A stretch of DNA of 5,251 nucleotides, taken from assembly GCA_028276215.1 (NCBI GenBank), contig JAPYWT010000205.1, forward strand, positions 1 to 5,251. The letters are read 5' to 3'. This DNA comes from Thermoflexus sp. Lineage in GTDB: Bacteria > Chloroflexota > Anaerolineae > B4-G1 > DUEL01. The notes under the pieces are model-generated. The model was not told the DNA's origin and did no database searches. It worked only from the letters and a program-made list of their open reading frames with translations. This document shows positions 1 through 4,599 of the stretch, in pieces (positions within the stretch are counted from its first letter, which is position 1; every line of letters starts with the position of its first letter). A program made the position numbers and the translations under genes.

Positions 1-1
1 C

Positions 2-1135
2 CCCCTCCTCTGGACCGCCGTCATGGCCCTCCCCACCGTCCTGGCGGAGGACGCCCCCCACTTCCTGCGAGCGGTGGGAATGCTCCCCGTCCTGGCCTTC
101 CTCCCCGCCCTGGGGCTGGACGCGTTGATGCAAAATCCACCACAAAGACACGAAGACACGAAGAAAAATCTTTATCACTTTGTGTCTTCGCGTCTTCGCG
201 GTTCTCCAATCAGTGTGGTGGTCAGCATCCTGGCTATCGGGCTGGAACTGGTGAGCGGGGCACGCGCGTACTTCGGCCCCTACGCCCGCAACCCGACCAC
301 CGGGTACTGGTTTGAGCGGGGCGCGGTCGCCCTGGGGGCCGACATCAACCGCTTCCTGGGCATCGGCTGGTCGGGGGAGGCATCGCCCTTCACCCCCACC
401 GCCGGGCCGGAGGGAGTGGTCTATCTGGACCCCCTGCTCTGGGAGGACTGGCCTCAGGTCCGGTTTCTGGTGACGGCTCCGGATCGGGTGCAGGTGGGGC
501 TGGAGGCCCGGAGTGAGCCACGAAGCGAAGCGGAGTGGCGCCCCACCGCCGTCTTCCTCTGGCCCTACGGCGACTGGACCCGCGCCTGGGCCCTGCTCCC
601 CCACCCCGCGGCGATCACCGTGCTGGAGGGCCCCCTCTCCCAGCACGACCGGGACACCGGGCCCTTCACCACCTACCTGGCCTTCCTGGCGACCCGTCCG
701 GGCCCCGCCGCCCCACCCCAGGCCCGCCTCCAGGGCGGCGTGGAGTTCCTGGGAGCAACGGTCATCCCTCAGGAGGACGGCGCGGTGCGGGTGCGGCTGC
801 GCTGGCGGGCCACTGCCCCGTTGGCCGGAGAGTACGCCGTCTTCCTGCACTATCGGCGGGACGGGCAGACGGTCGGGCAGGGGGATAGCCCCCCGGCCAG
901 TGGCCGTTACCCCACCCCCCTCTGGCAACCCGGAGACGTCCTCAACGACGACCACATCGTGCCCGGCGTCGGCCGTCCCCAGCCGGGCCGGGACGAGTTG
1001 GTCTTCGGCCTCTGGAACCCCCAGACCGGCGAGTACCTCTCCGTGTTGGACGAGGCCGGGAACCCGGCGGGGGTGGAAATCCGTGTTCCGATCCAGGAAG
1101 GGGTCGTGGATGAGAATTCTGATCGTGGAAGATGA
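2..1135 (+). CDS. Membrane glycosyltransferase-like protein, C-terminal part (5' end outside window)
   Basis: The frame is open to the left edge, giving PLLWTAV before the first ATG at 23, so that ATG is probably internal and the gene starts outside the window. What remains shows the end of a polytopic membrane region: the phrase PTVLAEDAPHFLRAVG, a hydrophobic stretch at about 71-127, and a second at about 212-274 followed by ARAYFGPYARNP. I associate this pattern with GT39/ArnT-like (dolichyl-phosphate-mannose-type) transferases of Chloroflexota. From about 300 on the protein is soluble, Trp/Pro-rich and probably beta-stranded, like the extracytoplasmic tail of such enzymes. The catalytic N-terminal loops are not visible, so donor and acceptor are unknown. 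A palindromic element at about 137-221 lies in frame in the loop between the two hydrophobic segments. The stop lies 26 bases inside the following response-regulator gene. The family assignment is from memory of similar proteins; that it is a C-terminal fragment of a membrane protein is safer. Confidence 0.65.
   Translation, partial: PLLWTAVMALPTVLAEDAPHFLRAVGMLPVLAFLPALGLDALMQNPPQRHEDTKKNLYHFVSSRLRGSPISVVVSILAIGLELVSGARAYFGPYARNPTTGYWFERGAVALGADINRFLGIGWSGEASPFTPTAGPEGVVYLDPLLWEDWPQVRFLVTAPDRVQVGLEARSEPRSEAEWRPTAVFLWPYGDWTRAWALLPHPAAITVLEGPLSQHDRDTGPFTTYLAFLATRPGPAAPPQARLQGGVEFLGATVIPQEDGAVRVRLRWRATAPLAGEYAVFLHYRRDGQTVGQGDSPPASGRYPTPLWQPGDVLNDDHIVPGVGRPQPGRDELVFGLWNPQTGEYLSVLDEAGNPAGVEIRVPIQEGVVDENSDRGR
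137..221. repeat. Small inverted-repeat element inside the glycosyltransferase gene
   Basis: Left arm 141-163 and right arm 178-200 are imperfect inverted repeats: 19 of 23 positions match, and all four differences are C/T transitions. The loop is 14 bases and AT-rich. Each arm is built from an 8-base unit of the type ACGAAGAC. An outer pair, CCACCACA (137-144) and TGTGGTGG (214-221), brackets the whole. From memory, 'cacaaagacacgaagacacgaag'-type hairpins are dispersed widely in bacterial genomes including Chloroflexota. No target-site duplication could be recognised, so the exact borders are uncertain. It adds about 28 residues (rich in His, Lys, Arg, Ser) to the host protein without a stop. 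Confidence 0.75.
1095..1103 (+). promoter_or_regulatory. Ribosome binding site of the OmpR-type regulator
   Basis: AGGAAGGGG ends 6 bases before the ATG at 1110. It lies inside the end of the upstream gene and fixes the start of the regulator: the open frame upstream of 1110 is only a shadow of the glycosyltransferase gene. Confidence 0.75.
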
Positions 1136-1817
1136 GGTGGACCTGGCCAGGGCTCTGGCGCGTGGGCTAAAACAGGAGGGCTACGCGGTGGACATCGCGC
1201 TCAGCGGCGAAGAAGGGTGGGCAAAGGGGGAAATCAACGAGTACGACCTGGTCATCCTGGACCTCAACCTGCCCGATATGGACGGCCTGGAGGTCTGCCG
1301 GTGCCTGCGGGAAAGCAAGCCCGAACTGCTGATTCTGATGCTGACGGCACGGGGTCGGCTGGAAGACCGGGTCACCGGCCTGGACCGGGGCGCGGATGAT
1401 TATCTGGTCAAGCCCTTCTACTTTGAGGAACTGCTGGCTCGCATCCGGGCCCTGCTGCGGCGAGACCTGCGAGCCCGGCAGCCAGTCCTGCGGGCCGGAG
1501 ACCTGACCCTGGATCCGGCCACCCACGTTGCCTGGAAGGGGAAGCGGCGTCTGGAACTCACCGCCAAAGAATTCGCGATCCTGGAGTACCTGATGCGCCG
1601 TCCCGGCGAGGTCGTCTCCCAGGAAGACATCATTGAGCACGTGTGGGGTGAGAATGTCAACCTGTTCACCAGCAGTGTACGCGTGCACATCTGCTCGCTA
1701 CGTCGTAAGTTAGGGGACGACGCGAAGCATCCGAGATACATTGAAACCGTTGCCGGGGGATACCGGCTGCTGGTGCCGGAAGGAGAGGGGAATGAAACCC
1801 CACCAGCCTTCTGGTAA
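1110..1817 (+). CDS. OmpR/PhoB-family response regulator
   Basis: A 235-residue DNA-binding response regulator, normal length for the family. The N-terminal receiver domain (about 1-118) begins MRILIVEDE, with acidic-pocket residues E7 and D8, phospho-acceptor D51 in VILDLNLPDMDG, switch residue T79 and conserved K101 in the KPF motif. All required phosphorelay residues are present. The C-terminal winged helix (about 126-224) has the family hallmarks LTAKEFAILEYL, the recognition-helix region SSVRVHICSLRRKL and the closing wing YIETVAGGYRL. The start at 1110 is chosen for the good ribosome site and because the receiver domain begins there. It overlaps the upstream gene by 26 bases and the kinase gene by 26 bases, so translation of all three is probably coupled. 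Its partner is almost certainly the kinase at 1792-3039. Likely targets are the paired CTTAAC promoters at 3035 and 3476 (inference). Confidence 0.96.
   Translation: MRILIVEDEVDLARALARGLKQEGYAVDIALSGEEGWAKGEINEYDLVILDLNLPDMDGLEVCRCLRESKPELLILMLTARGRLEDRVTGLDRGADDYLVKPFYFEELLARIRALLRRDLRARQPVLRAGDLTLDPATHVAWKGKRRLELTAKEFAILEYLMRRPGEVVSQEDIIEHVWGENVNLFTSSVRVHICSLRRKLGDDAKHPRYIETVAGGYRLLVPEGEGNETPPAFW
1781..1790 (+). promoter_or_regulatory. Ribosome binding site of the histidine kinase
   Basis: AGGAGAGGGG lies immediately upstream of the ATG at 1792, inside the last codons of the regulator gene. It decides the kinase start at 1792 over an in-frame TTG at 1741, which has no comparable site and would add 17 residues copied from another frame of the regulator. 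Confidence 0.8.
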
Positions 1818-3039
1818 ACGTCTGTTTACCCTGACCCTGCGTCAGCGTTTGACCCTCTGGGTGGGCGGCCTGATGCTGGCCCTGGGGTTGATGCTGGTCG
1901 TTTTTATCAACGCTTTTGTGGCAATTCGGTTGCCCCCGGCTGTGCGCGCTGTTGTTTTGGTGCCAACTCCCGAAATGGCGCCCGCACCCCTCTCTCCAAC
2001 CCCGCCCATAGCAGAGAGGGAAATACCCCAATTCTCTCCAGGCAGCCCCCCGGTTGAAGTGGACATGGTACAGGAAATCGCCCTTCGGGAAGTGCGGGTC
2101 GTTTCCCTGTTCGCCGTTGGGATTCTGGTATTGCTGGGTGCTGGAGGGGCCTACTGGATTGCCCATCAGGGATTGCGTCCCATCCAGCGCCTCGTGGGTC
2201 TGGTACAGGAAGTGGATGTGGACTCCCTGCATCGCCGCCTGAACCTGGAGGGGCCGCCCGATGAGGTGAAAACCCTGGCGGATGCCTTTGATAGAATGCT
2301 AGAACGGCTGGAACAGGCCTTTGAGCAGCAGAGCCGCTTTGTGACCGATGCCGCCCATGAACTGCGCACCCCCCTGGCGACGTTGAGAACCAACTTGGAA
2401 GTGGTCCGCCGGGACCCTCATGCCACCCTGTCCGATTATCAGGAGATGGCTCAGGCCCTGGATCGGGGGCTGGTCCGGCTGGAGCGATTGGTAGAGAACC
2501 TGCTTCTCCTGGCCAGAGGGGAACAGGAGATCCGGAAGGAGCCCGTCTTGCTGGAGGTGCTCCTGACCGAGGTGGTGCGCGAGATGGAACCCCTGGCCCA
2601 GGCCAGCCAGGTCGCTTTGAATCTTCAGGTCATCGGCGAACCCGTCGTGCTGGCGGATGCCCCTTTGCTGGCCCGCGCTGTGGGCAACCTCATTGAGAAT
2701 GGGATCCGCTACAATCGCCCCGAAGGCTCTGTTACGGTGATTGCGTCCCGGCAGGAGAAGGGCGTGGAAATCCGGGTGCAGGATACCGGAATCGGCATTC
2801 CACCGGAGGACCTTCCCCACATCTTTGAACGCTTCTACCGGGTAGACCGATCCAGGGCCCGGCACCGGGGCGGAGCCGGCCTGGGGCTCGCCATCACCGC
2901 CTGGGTCGTTCAACTTCACGGTGGACAGATTGCAGTGGAAAGCACCCCTGATGTCGGGAGCACGTTTACCCTCTGGCTCCCATGCCCGGAGGACATCCTG
3001 TCCAGGGAGAGTTTCTCAACGCACCAGATATGGTCTTAA
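1792..3039 (+). CDS. HAMP-domain sensor histidine kinase
   Basis: A 415-residue membrane sensor kinase that pairs with the regulator just upstream. Two membrane segments, at about 20-46 and 103-125, enclose a short external segment of about 55 residues rich in proline (VPTPEMAPAPLSPTPP). A HAMP linker follows (about 126-178, HQGLRPIQRLV to the first helix of the kinase). The dimerisation domain carries the phospho-accepting H189 in DAAHELRTPL. The ATP-binding domain has the N box NLIENGIRYN (299-308), G1 box DTGIGI (331-336), F box FERFYR (345-350) and G2 box GGAGLGL (360-366). No catalytic residue is missing and there is no PAS domain. The 26-base overlap with the regulator gene implies co-translation. 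The short external loop gives no recognisable ligand-binding fold, so the signal is unknown; membrane or envelope state, or an accessory protein, are possible. Its stop codon lies inside the first operator box of the next gene. Confidence 0.95.
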   Translation: MKPHQPSGKRLFTLTLRQRLTLWVGGLMLALGLMLVVFINAFVAIRLPPAVRAVVLVPTPEMAPAPLSPTPPIAEREIPQFSPGSPPVEVDMVQEIALREVRVVSLFAVGILVLLGAGGAYWIAHQGLRPIQRLVGLVQEVDVDSLHRRLNLEGPPDEVKTLADAFDRMLERLEQAFEQQSRFVTDAAHELRTPLATLRTNLEVVRRDPHATLSDYQEMAQALDRGLVRLERLVENLLLLARGEQEIRKEPVLLEVLLTEVVREMEPLAQASQVALNLQVIGEPVVLADAPLLARAVGNLIENGIRYNRPEGSVTVIASRQEKGVEIRVQDTGIGIPPEDLPHIFERFYRVDRSRARHRGGAGLGLAITAWVVQLHGGQIAVESTPDVGSTFTLWLPCPEDILSRESFSTHQIWS

Positions 3040-3068
3040 CACTGGCTTAACACTGCCTGTGGTATCCT
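3035..3068 (+). promoter_or_regulatory. Promoter P1 with two CTTAAC boxes, upstream of small exported protein gene
   Basis: Two direct repeats, CTTAACACTGG (3035-3045) and CTTAACACTGC (3046-3056), are 11 bp apart and identical at 10 of 11 positions. A -10-like hexamer TATCCT lies at 3063-3068, preceded by TGG (extended -10 form). No good -35 hexamer is present; the second box sits where it should be, as in activator-dependent PhoB-type promoters. Transcription would begin near 3075. The first box contains the kinase stop codon TAA (3037-3039). The same layout recurs at 3476-3509. Confidence 0.8.
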
Positions 3069-3099
3069 GAAGTTGGCTGAGTGGCCCATCAACTTCAGG
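3066..3099. repeat. Perfect 10-bp inverted repeat from -10 to ribosome site
   Basis: CCTGAAGTTG (3066-3075) and CAACTTCAGG (3090-3099) are perfect inverted repeats with a 14-base spacer. The left arm overlaps the -10 hexamer and the right arm overlaps the start of the ribosome site AGGGGG. If transcription starts near 3075 most of the left arm is not in the RNA, so a DNA-level operator is likelier than an RNA hairpin. It may also be chance. Confidence 0.5.
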
Positions 3100-3104
3100 G
3101 GGTG
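3097..3104 (+). promoter_or_regulatory. Ribosome binding site of the small exported protein
   Basis: AGGGGGTG lies 5-6 bases before the GTG at 3109. It supports a GTG start there rather than a TTG at 3073, which would fall at or before the expected transcription start. Confidence 0.6.
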
Positions 3105-3108
3105 CGAG

Positions 3109-3393
3109 GTGAAAGCGAAAGGGTTCCTGCTCGTGATTGCCGCTGCCCTGGCAGGCAGTTTGACAGTCGGAAGCATCGCGCTGGCTCAGAAGAGCCGGGG
3201 GCCAACGCCACCGGGCATGCAGCCGATGGAGCGACCGGCGAAAACTCTCTCCGGGGAAGAAATCTCACCCGGCGATCCTACGACCAGCGATAGCCCGGTC
3301 CGCCTGACCGCGGATTCCGAATCCCGGAAGGCCGTACTTCCCTCTACGGATCTGGGCGAGATGGCGGTTTCGTATCGTGGTAGAGAACGCTAA
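3109..3393 (+). CDS. Small exported protein of unknown function (94 aa)
   Basis: Read from GTG 3109, the protein opens with a clear Sec signal peptide: basic start (VKAKG), hydrophobic core FLLVIAAALAGSLTVGSI and an ALA-QK cleavage site after residue 26. The mature part is about 68 residues, rich in Pro, Ser, Thr and charged residues, with no cysteine, no predicted membrane segment and no family I recognise; it looks largely disordered. It has no lipobox, so it should be released outside the membrane. It stands alone between promoter P1 and an intrinsic terminator, so it is a monocistronic unit. Its promoter matches that of the next gene in detail, which suggests both answer to the same regulator, most likely the one encoded just upstream. 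It could be a secreted adaptor, a signal modulator of the kinase, or a wall-associated peptide; the sequence does not decide between these. Confidence 0.75.
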   Translation: MKAKGFLLVIAAALAGSLTVGSIALAQKSRGPTPPGMQPMERPAKTLSGEEISPGDPTTSDSPVRLTADSESRKAVLPSTDLGEMAVSYRGRER

Positions 3394-3407
3394 AGTGCTG
3401 CTCAGCG

Positions 3408-3448
3408 GTGGGCCTGTGGGCAGAGAGCATCCACAGGCCCACTTTTTT
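3408..3448 (+). terminator. Strong intrinsic terminator after the small exported protein gene
   Basis: A perfect 12-bp stem, GTGGGCCTGTGG (3408-3419) with CCACAGGCCCAC (3431-3442), encloses an 11-base loop and is followed directly by six T residues (3443-3448). It starts 14 bases after the stop codon at 3391-3393 and separates this gene from the next promoter. Confidence 0.95.
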
Positions 3449-3475
3449 GGCTCCATGAACGTGAAATGGGACAGA

Positions 3476-3509
3476 CTTAACCGCCACTTAACATCCCTTC
3501 GGGTATACT
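3476..3509 (+). promoter_or_regulatory. Promoter P2 with two CTTAAC boxes, upstream of crystallin-like protein gene
   Basis: Two boxes, CTTAACCGCCA (3476-3486) and CTTAACATCCC (3487-3497), are 11 bp apart. A near-consensus -10 hexamer TATACT lies at 3504-3509. Box-to-box and box-to-minus-10 distances are exactly those of P1. The 13 bases after the -10 (3510-3522, GAAATCGGCTGAG) match those of P1 (3069-3081) at 11 positions. There is no consensus -35, which suggests activator dependence. Expected transcription start is about 3516, giving a leader of about 42 bases. Confidence 0.85.
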
Positions 3510-3557
3510 GAAATCGGCTGAGCAGTCCGAGAACACCAACAGCACAGGAGGTGTGAA

Positions 3558-4271
3558 ATGAAGAACATCCTGATCGGAATCGGTGCCTTGCTCCTGATCG
3601 GCAGTCTGGCCGCCTTCGGGCTGGCCCGGACGGCCCACTCGGAAAGTAACGCCGGAGAGTGTCCGCCAGGTTATATCGGGGTGGTCCAGATTGAGCCCCT
3701 CCAGCCCGGAGAGGAGGAATCCAAGGTGGTGGACCAGGGTTGCCAGTCACTCAGCGAGGAAATGGCTACTGAGGTCCTGGAGCCGCTGAGCCCGGAGGAG
3801 GCCCGGGAGTCCACGCCCCAGCCAACAGGTACCAGCCCCATCGTACGCGGGCCCAGCGACTCGCCGGAATACCGATGCGTGGTGGTCCTGGAACCTCTCC
3901 GGGAAGGCGAAACATCCTCTCAGGCCTCAGGGCCAGTGTGTGGGAAAGGCCCCATCACCGCCGTGAACGGCATCTCGCTGGATTCCCTCTACCTGATCGC
4001 CAAATTCTACGATAACCCGAACTACGGCTCGCTCCTGATAGAATACTACGGTGCCTACCCGTGCTCTCAGGGCTACAGTTACGGCAGGCCAGACCTGCGG
4101 GCCGACGGCGTGGACAACCGGTTCGCTTCCGGCCAGGGCTTCTCCACCTGTAACCTCATCACCGTCTACGACCTCTACAACTACAGCGGGCCATCCTATG
4201 CCTGCGGGCCGGATTGCCCCACCTTCCACGCCCTGAACGATGCCGTCAGTTCCTGGAGGATCACACGCTGA
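3558..4271 (+). CDS. Exported beta/gamma-crystallin-domain protein with Cys-framed repeats
   Basis: A 237-residue protein with a strong ribosome site (AGGAGGTG, 3546-3553) before ATG 3558. A signal peptide covers residues 1 to about 28 (hydrophobic core ILIGIGALLLIGSLAAFGLA, likely cut near AHS-ES). Residues 35-128 hold two equal-length repeats, VV-x2-EPL-x2-GE ending in Cys (42-62 and 108-128, 9 of 21 identical), each with a Cys before it (C35, C107), and a partial third EPL copy at 73-81. Residues 144-235 look like a beta/gamma-crystallin domain of two Greek-key motifs. Both have the aromatic-x6-Gly signature (F150 to G157; Y204 to G211). The second ends with NDAVSS (227-232), a match to the calcium motif [ND][ND]xx[ST]S; the first has DNRFAS (186-191), lacking only the Ser/Thr at position five. 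Cysteines in the domain suggest disulfides, fitting an extracellular location. Calcium binding and a structural, inhibitor or surface role are inferences from the fold. Promoter P2 points to control by the two-component system upstream. Confidence 0.82.
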   Translation: MKNILIGIGALLLIGSLAAFGLARTAHSESNAGECPPGYIGVVQIEPLQPGEEESKVVDQGCQSLSEEMATEVLEPLSPEEARESTPQPTGTSPIVRGPSDSPEYRCVVVLEPLREGETSSQASGPVCGKGPITAVNGISLDSLYLIAKFYDNPNYGSLLIEYYGAYPCSQGYSYGRPDLRADGVDNRFASGQGFSTCNLITVYDLYNYSGPSYACGPDCPTFHALNDAVSSWRITR

Positions 4272-4316
4272 AAGAGCCCAAACTGGCATAAATCCAGTAC
4301 AGACTGCTCAGTCCCA

Positions 4317-4350
4317 GCGCCCCAGCATTCTGCCGGGGCCGCTTTATTCT
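4317..4350 (+). terminator. Possible intrinsic terminator after the crystallin-like gene
   Basis: GCGCCCC (4317-4323) pairs with GGGGCCGC (4335-4342) with one bulged C, followed by TTTATTCT (4343-4350). The stem is GC-rich but the T tract is broken by an A. An alternative perfect 8-bp stem, GCCGGGGC (4332-4339) with GCCCCGGC (4356-4363), uses the same central bases and would exclude it, so function is uncertain. Confidence 0.5.
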
Positions 4351-4393
4351 GCCAAGCCCCGGCTCATAGACCCAGAGATTCACAGATAAAATA

Positions 4394-4411
4394 ACTGTCC
4401 ATTCTGACAGT
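4394..4411. promoter_or_regulatory. Palindrome ACTGTC-N6-GACAGT next to a -35 box
   Basis: Perfect 6-bp half-sites ACTGTC (4394-4399) and GACAGT (4406-4411) with a 6-base spacer form an 18-bp dyad whose last base is the first base of the candidate -35 hexamer at 4411. The position is that of an operator for a dimeric regulator. The same half-site sequences recur in the nested palindrome at 4554-4586. Confidence 0.5.
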
Positions 4412-4439
4412 AGACACAGGCCAGCGGGTGCGCTATCAT
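4411..4439 (+). promoter_or_regulatory. Candidate sigma70-type promoter of the NarL-type regulator gene
   Basis: TAGACA (4411-4416) and TATCAT (4434-4439) each differ from the consensus TTGACA and TATAAT at one position and are separated by exactly 17 bases. Transcription would start near 4446, leaving an untranslated leader of about 155 bases that contains two hairpins (4473-4504 and 4554-4586) before the ATG at 4600. Confidence 0.6.
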
Positions 4440-4472
4440 TATCAAGAAAGCGCCGACCGCGCCCAACCTGCT

Positions 4473-4504
4473 CCGTAGGACAACTGCTCGCAGTTGTCCC
4501 ACGG
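4473..4504. repeat. Near-perfect hairpin in the leader of the NarL-type regulator gene
   Basis: GGACAACTGC (4478-4487) and GCAGTTGTCC (4490-4499) are perfect 10-bp arms with only TC between them. After one mismatch (A4477/C4500) the stem continues as CCGT (4473-4476) with ACGG (4501-4504). No T tract follows, so it is not a terminator. It may be a dispersed REP-like element or a leader structure. Confidence 0.75.
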
Positions 4505-4553
4505 GGAACCTCTCCGTTCCATCCAGCGTCTATCTCCACAGACCACAGACCAA

Positions 4554-4586
4554 AGGTGACAGTCACCTTTCAGGTGACTGTCACCT
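4554..4586. repeat. Nested palindrome: two AGGTGACNGTCACCT units
   Basis: AGGTGACAGTCACCT (4554-4568) and AGGTGACTGTCACCT (4572-4586) are each palindromic around a central base, and are also exact reverse complements of one another, so they can form a 15-bp perfect hairpin with a TTC loop. Centres are 18 bp apart. The structure ends 4 bases before the presumed ribosome site GAGGG (4591-4595) of the next gene, so it could act as a tandem operator, an RNA structure limiting translation, or a dispersed repeat. Confidence 0.85.
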
Positions 4587-4599
4587 CAATGAGGGCGGG

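Noticed and set aside
141..200. Possible CRISPR-like or tandem repeat array
   Set aside because: The 8-base periodicity is confined to the two arms of one hairpin; there are no repeat-spacer units.
513..1109. Open frame upstream of and continuous with the OmpR-type regulator
   Set aside because: It overlaps the glycosyltransferase gene in another frame and gives a low-complexity Pro/Ser/Arg protein; the receiver domain and ribosome site place the start at 1110.
1741..1791. TTG start extending the histidine kinase by 17 residues
   Set aside because: The extension is another frame of the regulator's conserved C-terminus; ATG 1792 has AGGAGAGGGG at correct distance.
1666..2919. Long antisense open frames (minus strand 1666-2232 and 2299-2919)
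   Set aside because: They mirror the strongly supported regulator and kinase genes, have no recognisable domains and are expected in GC-rich DNA.
1110..3039. Naming the pair PhoB/PhoR because of the Pho-box-like sites
   Set aside because: The kinase has no PAS domain, no phosphate genes are near, and similar 11-bp direct repeats are used by many OmpR-family regulators.
3073..3108. TTG start extending the small exported protein by 12 residues
   Set aside because: It lies at or before the expected transcription start and would place hydrophilic residues before a well-formed signal peptide.
3265..3750. Minus-strand open frame of 161 codons across the terminator and promoter P2
   Set aside because: It crosses a strong terminator and a promoter on the other strand and encodes a Pro/Arg-rich sequence without domain features.
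4261..4566. Minus-strand open frame of 101 codons in the otherwise gene-free stretch
   Set aside because: Its start codon lies inside the nested palindrome, the frame runs through two further hairpins, and the protein shows no recognisable motif.
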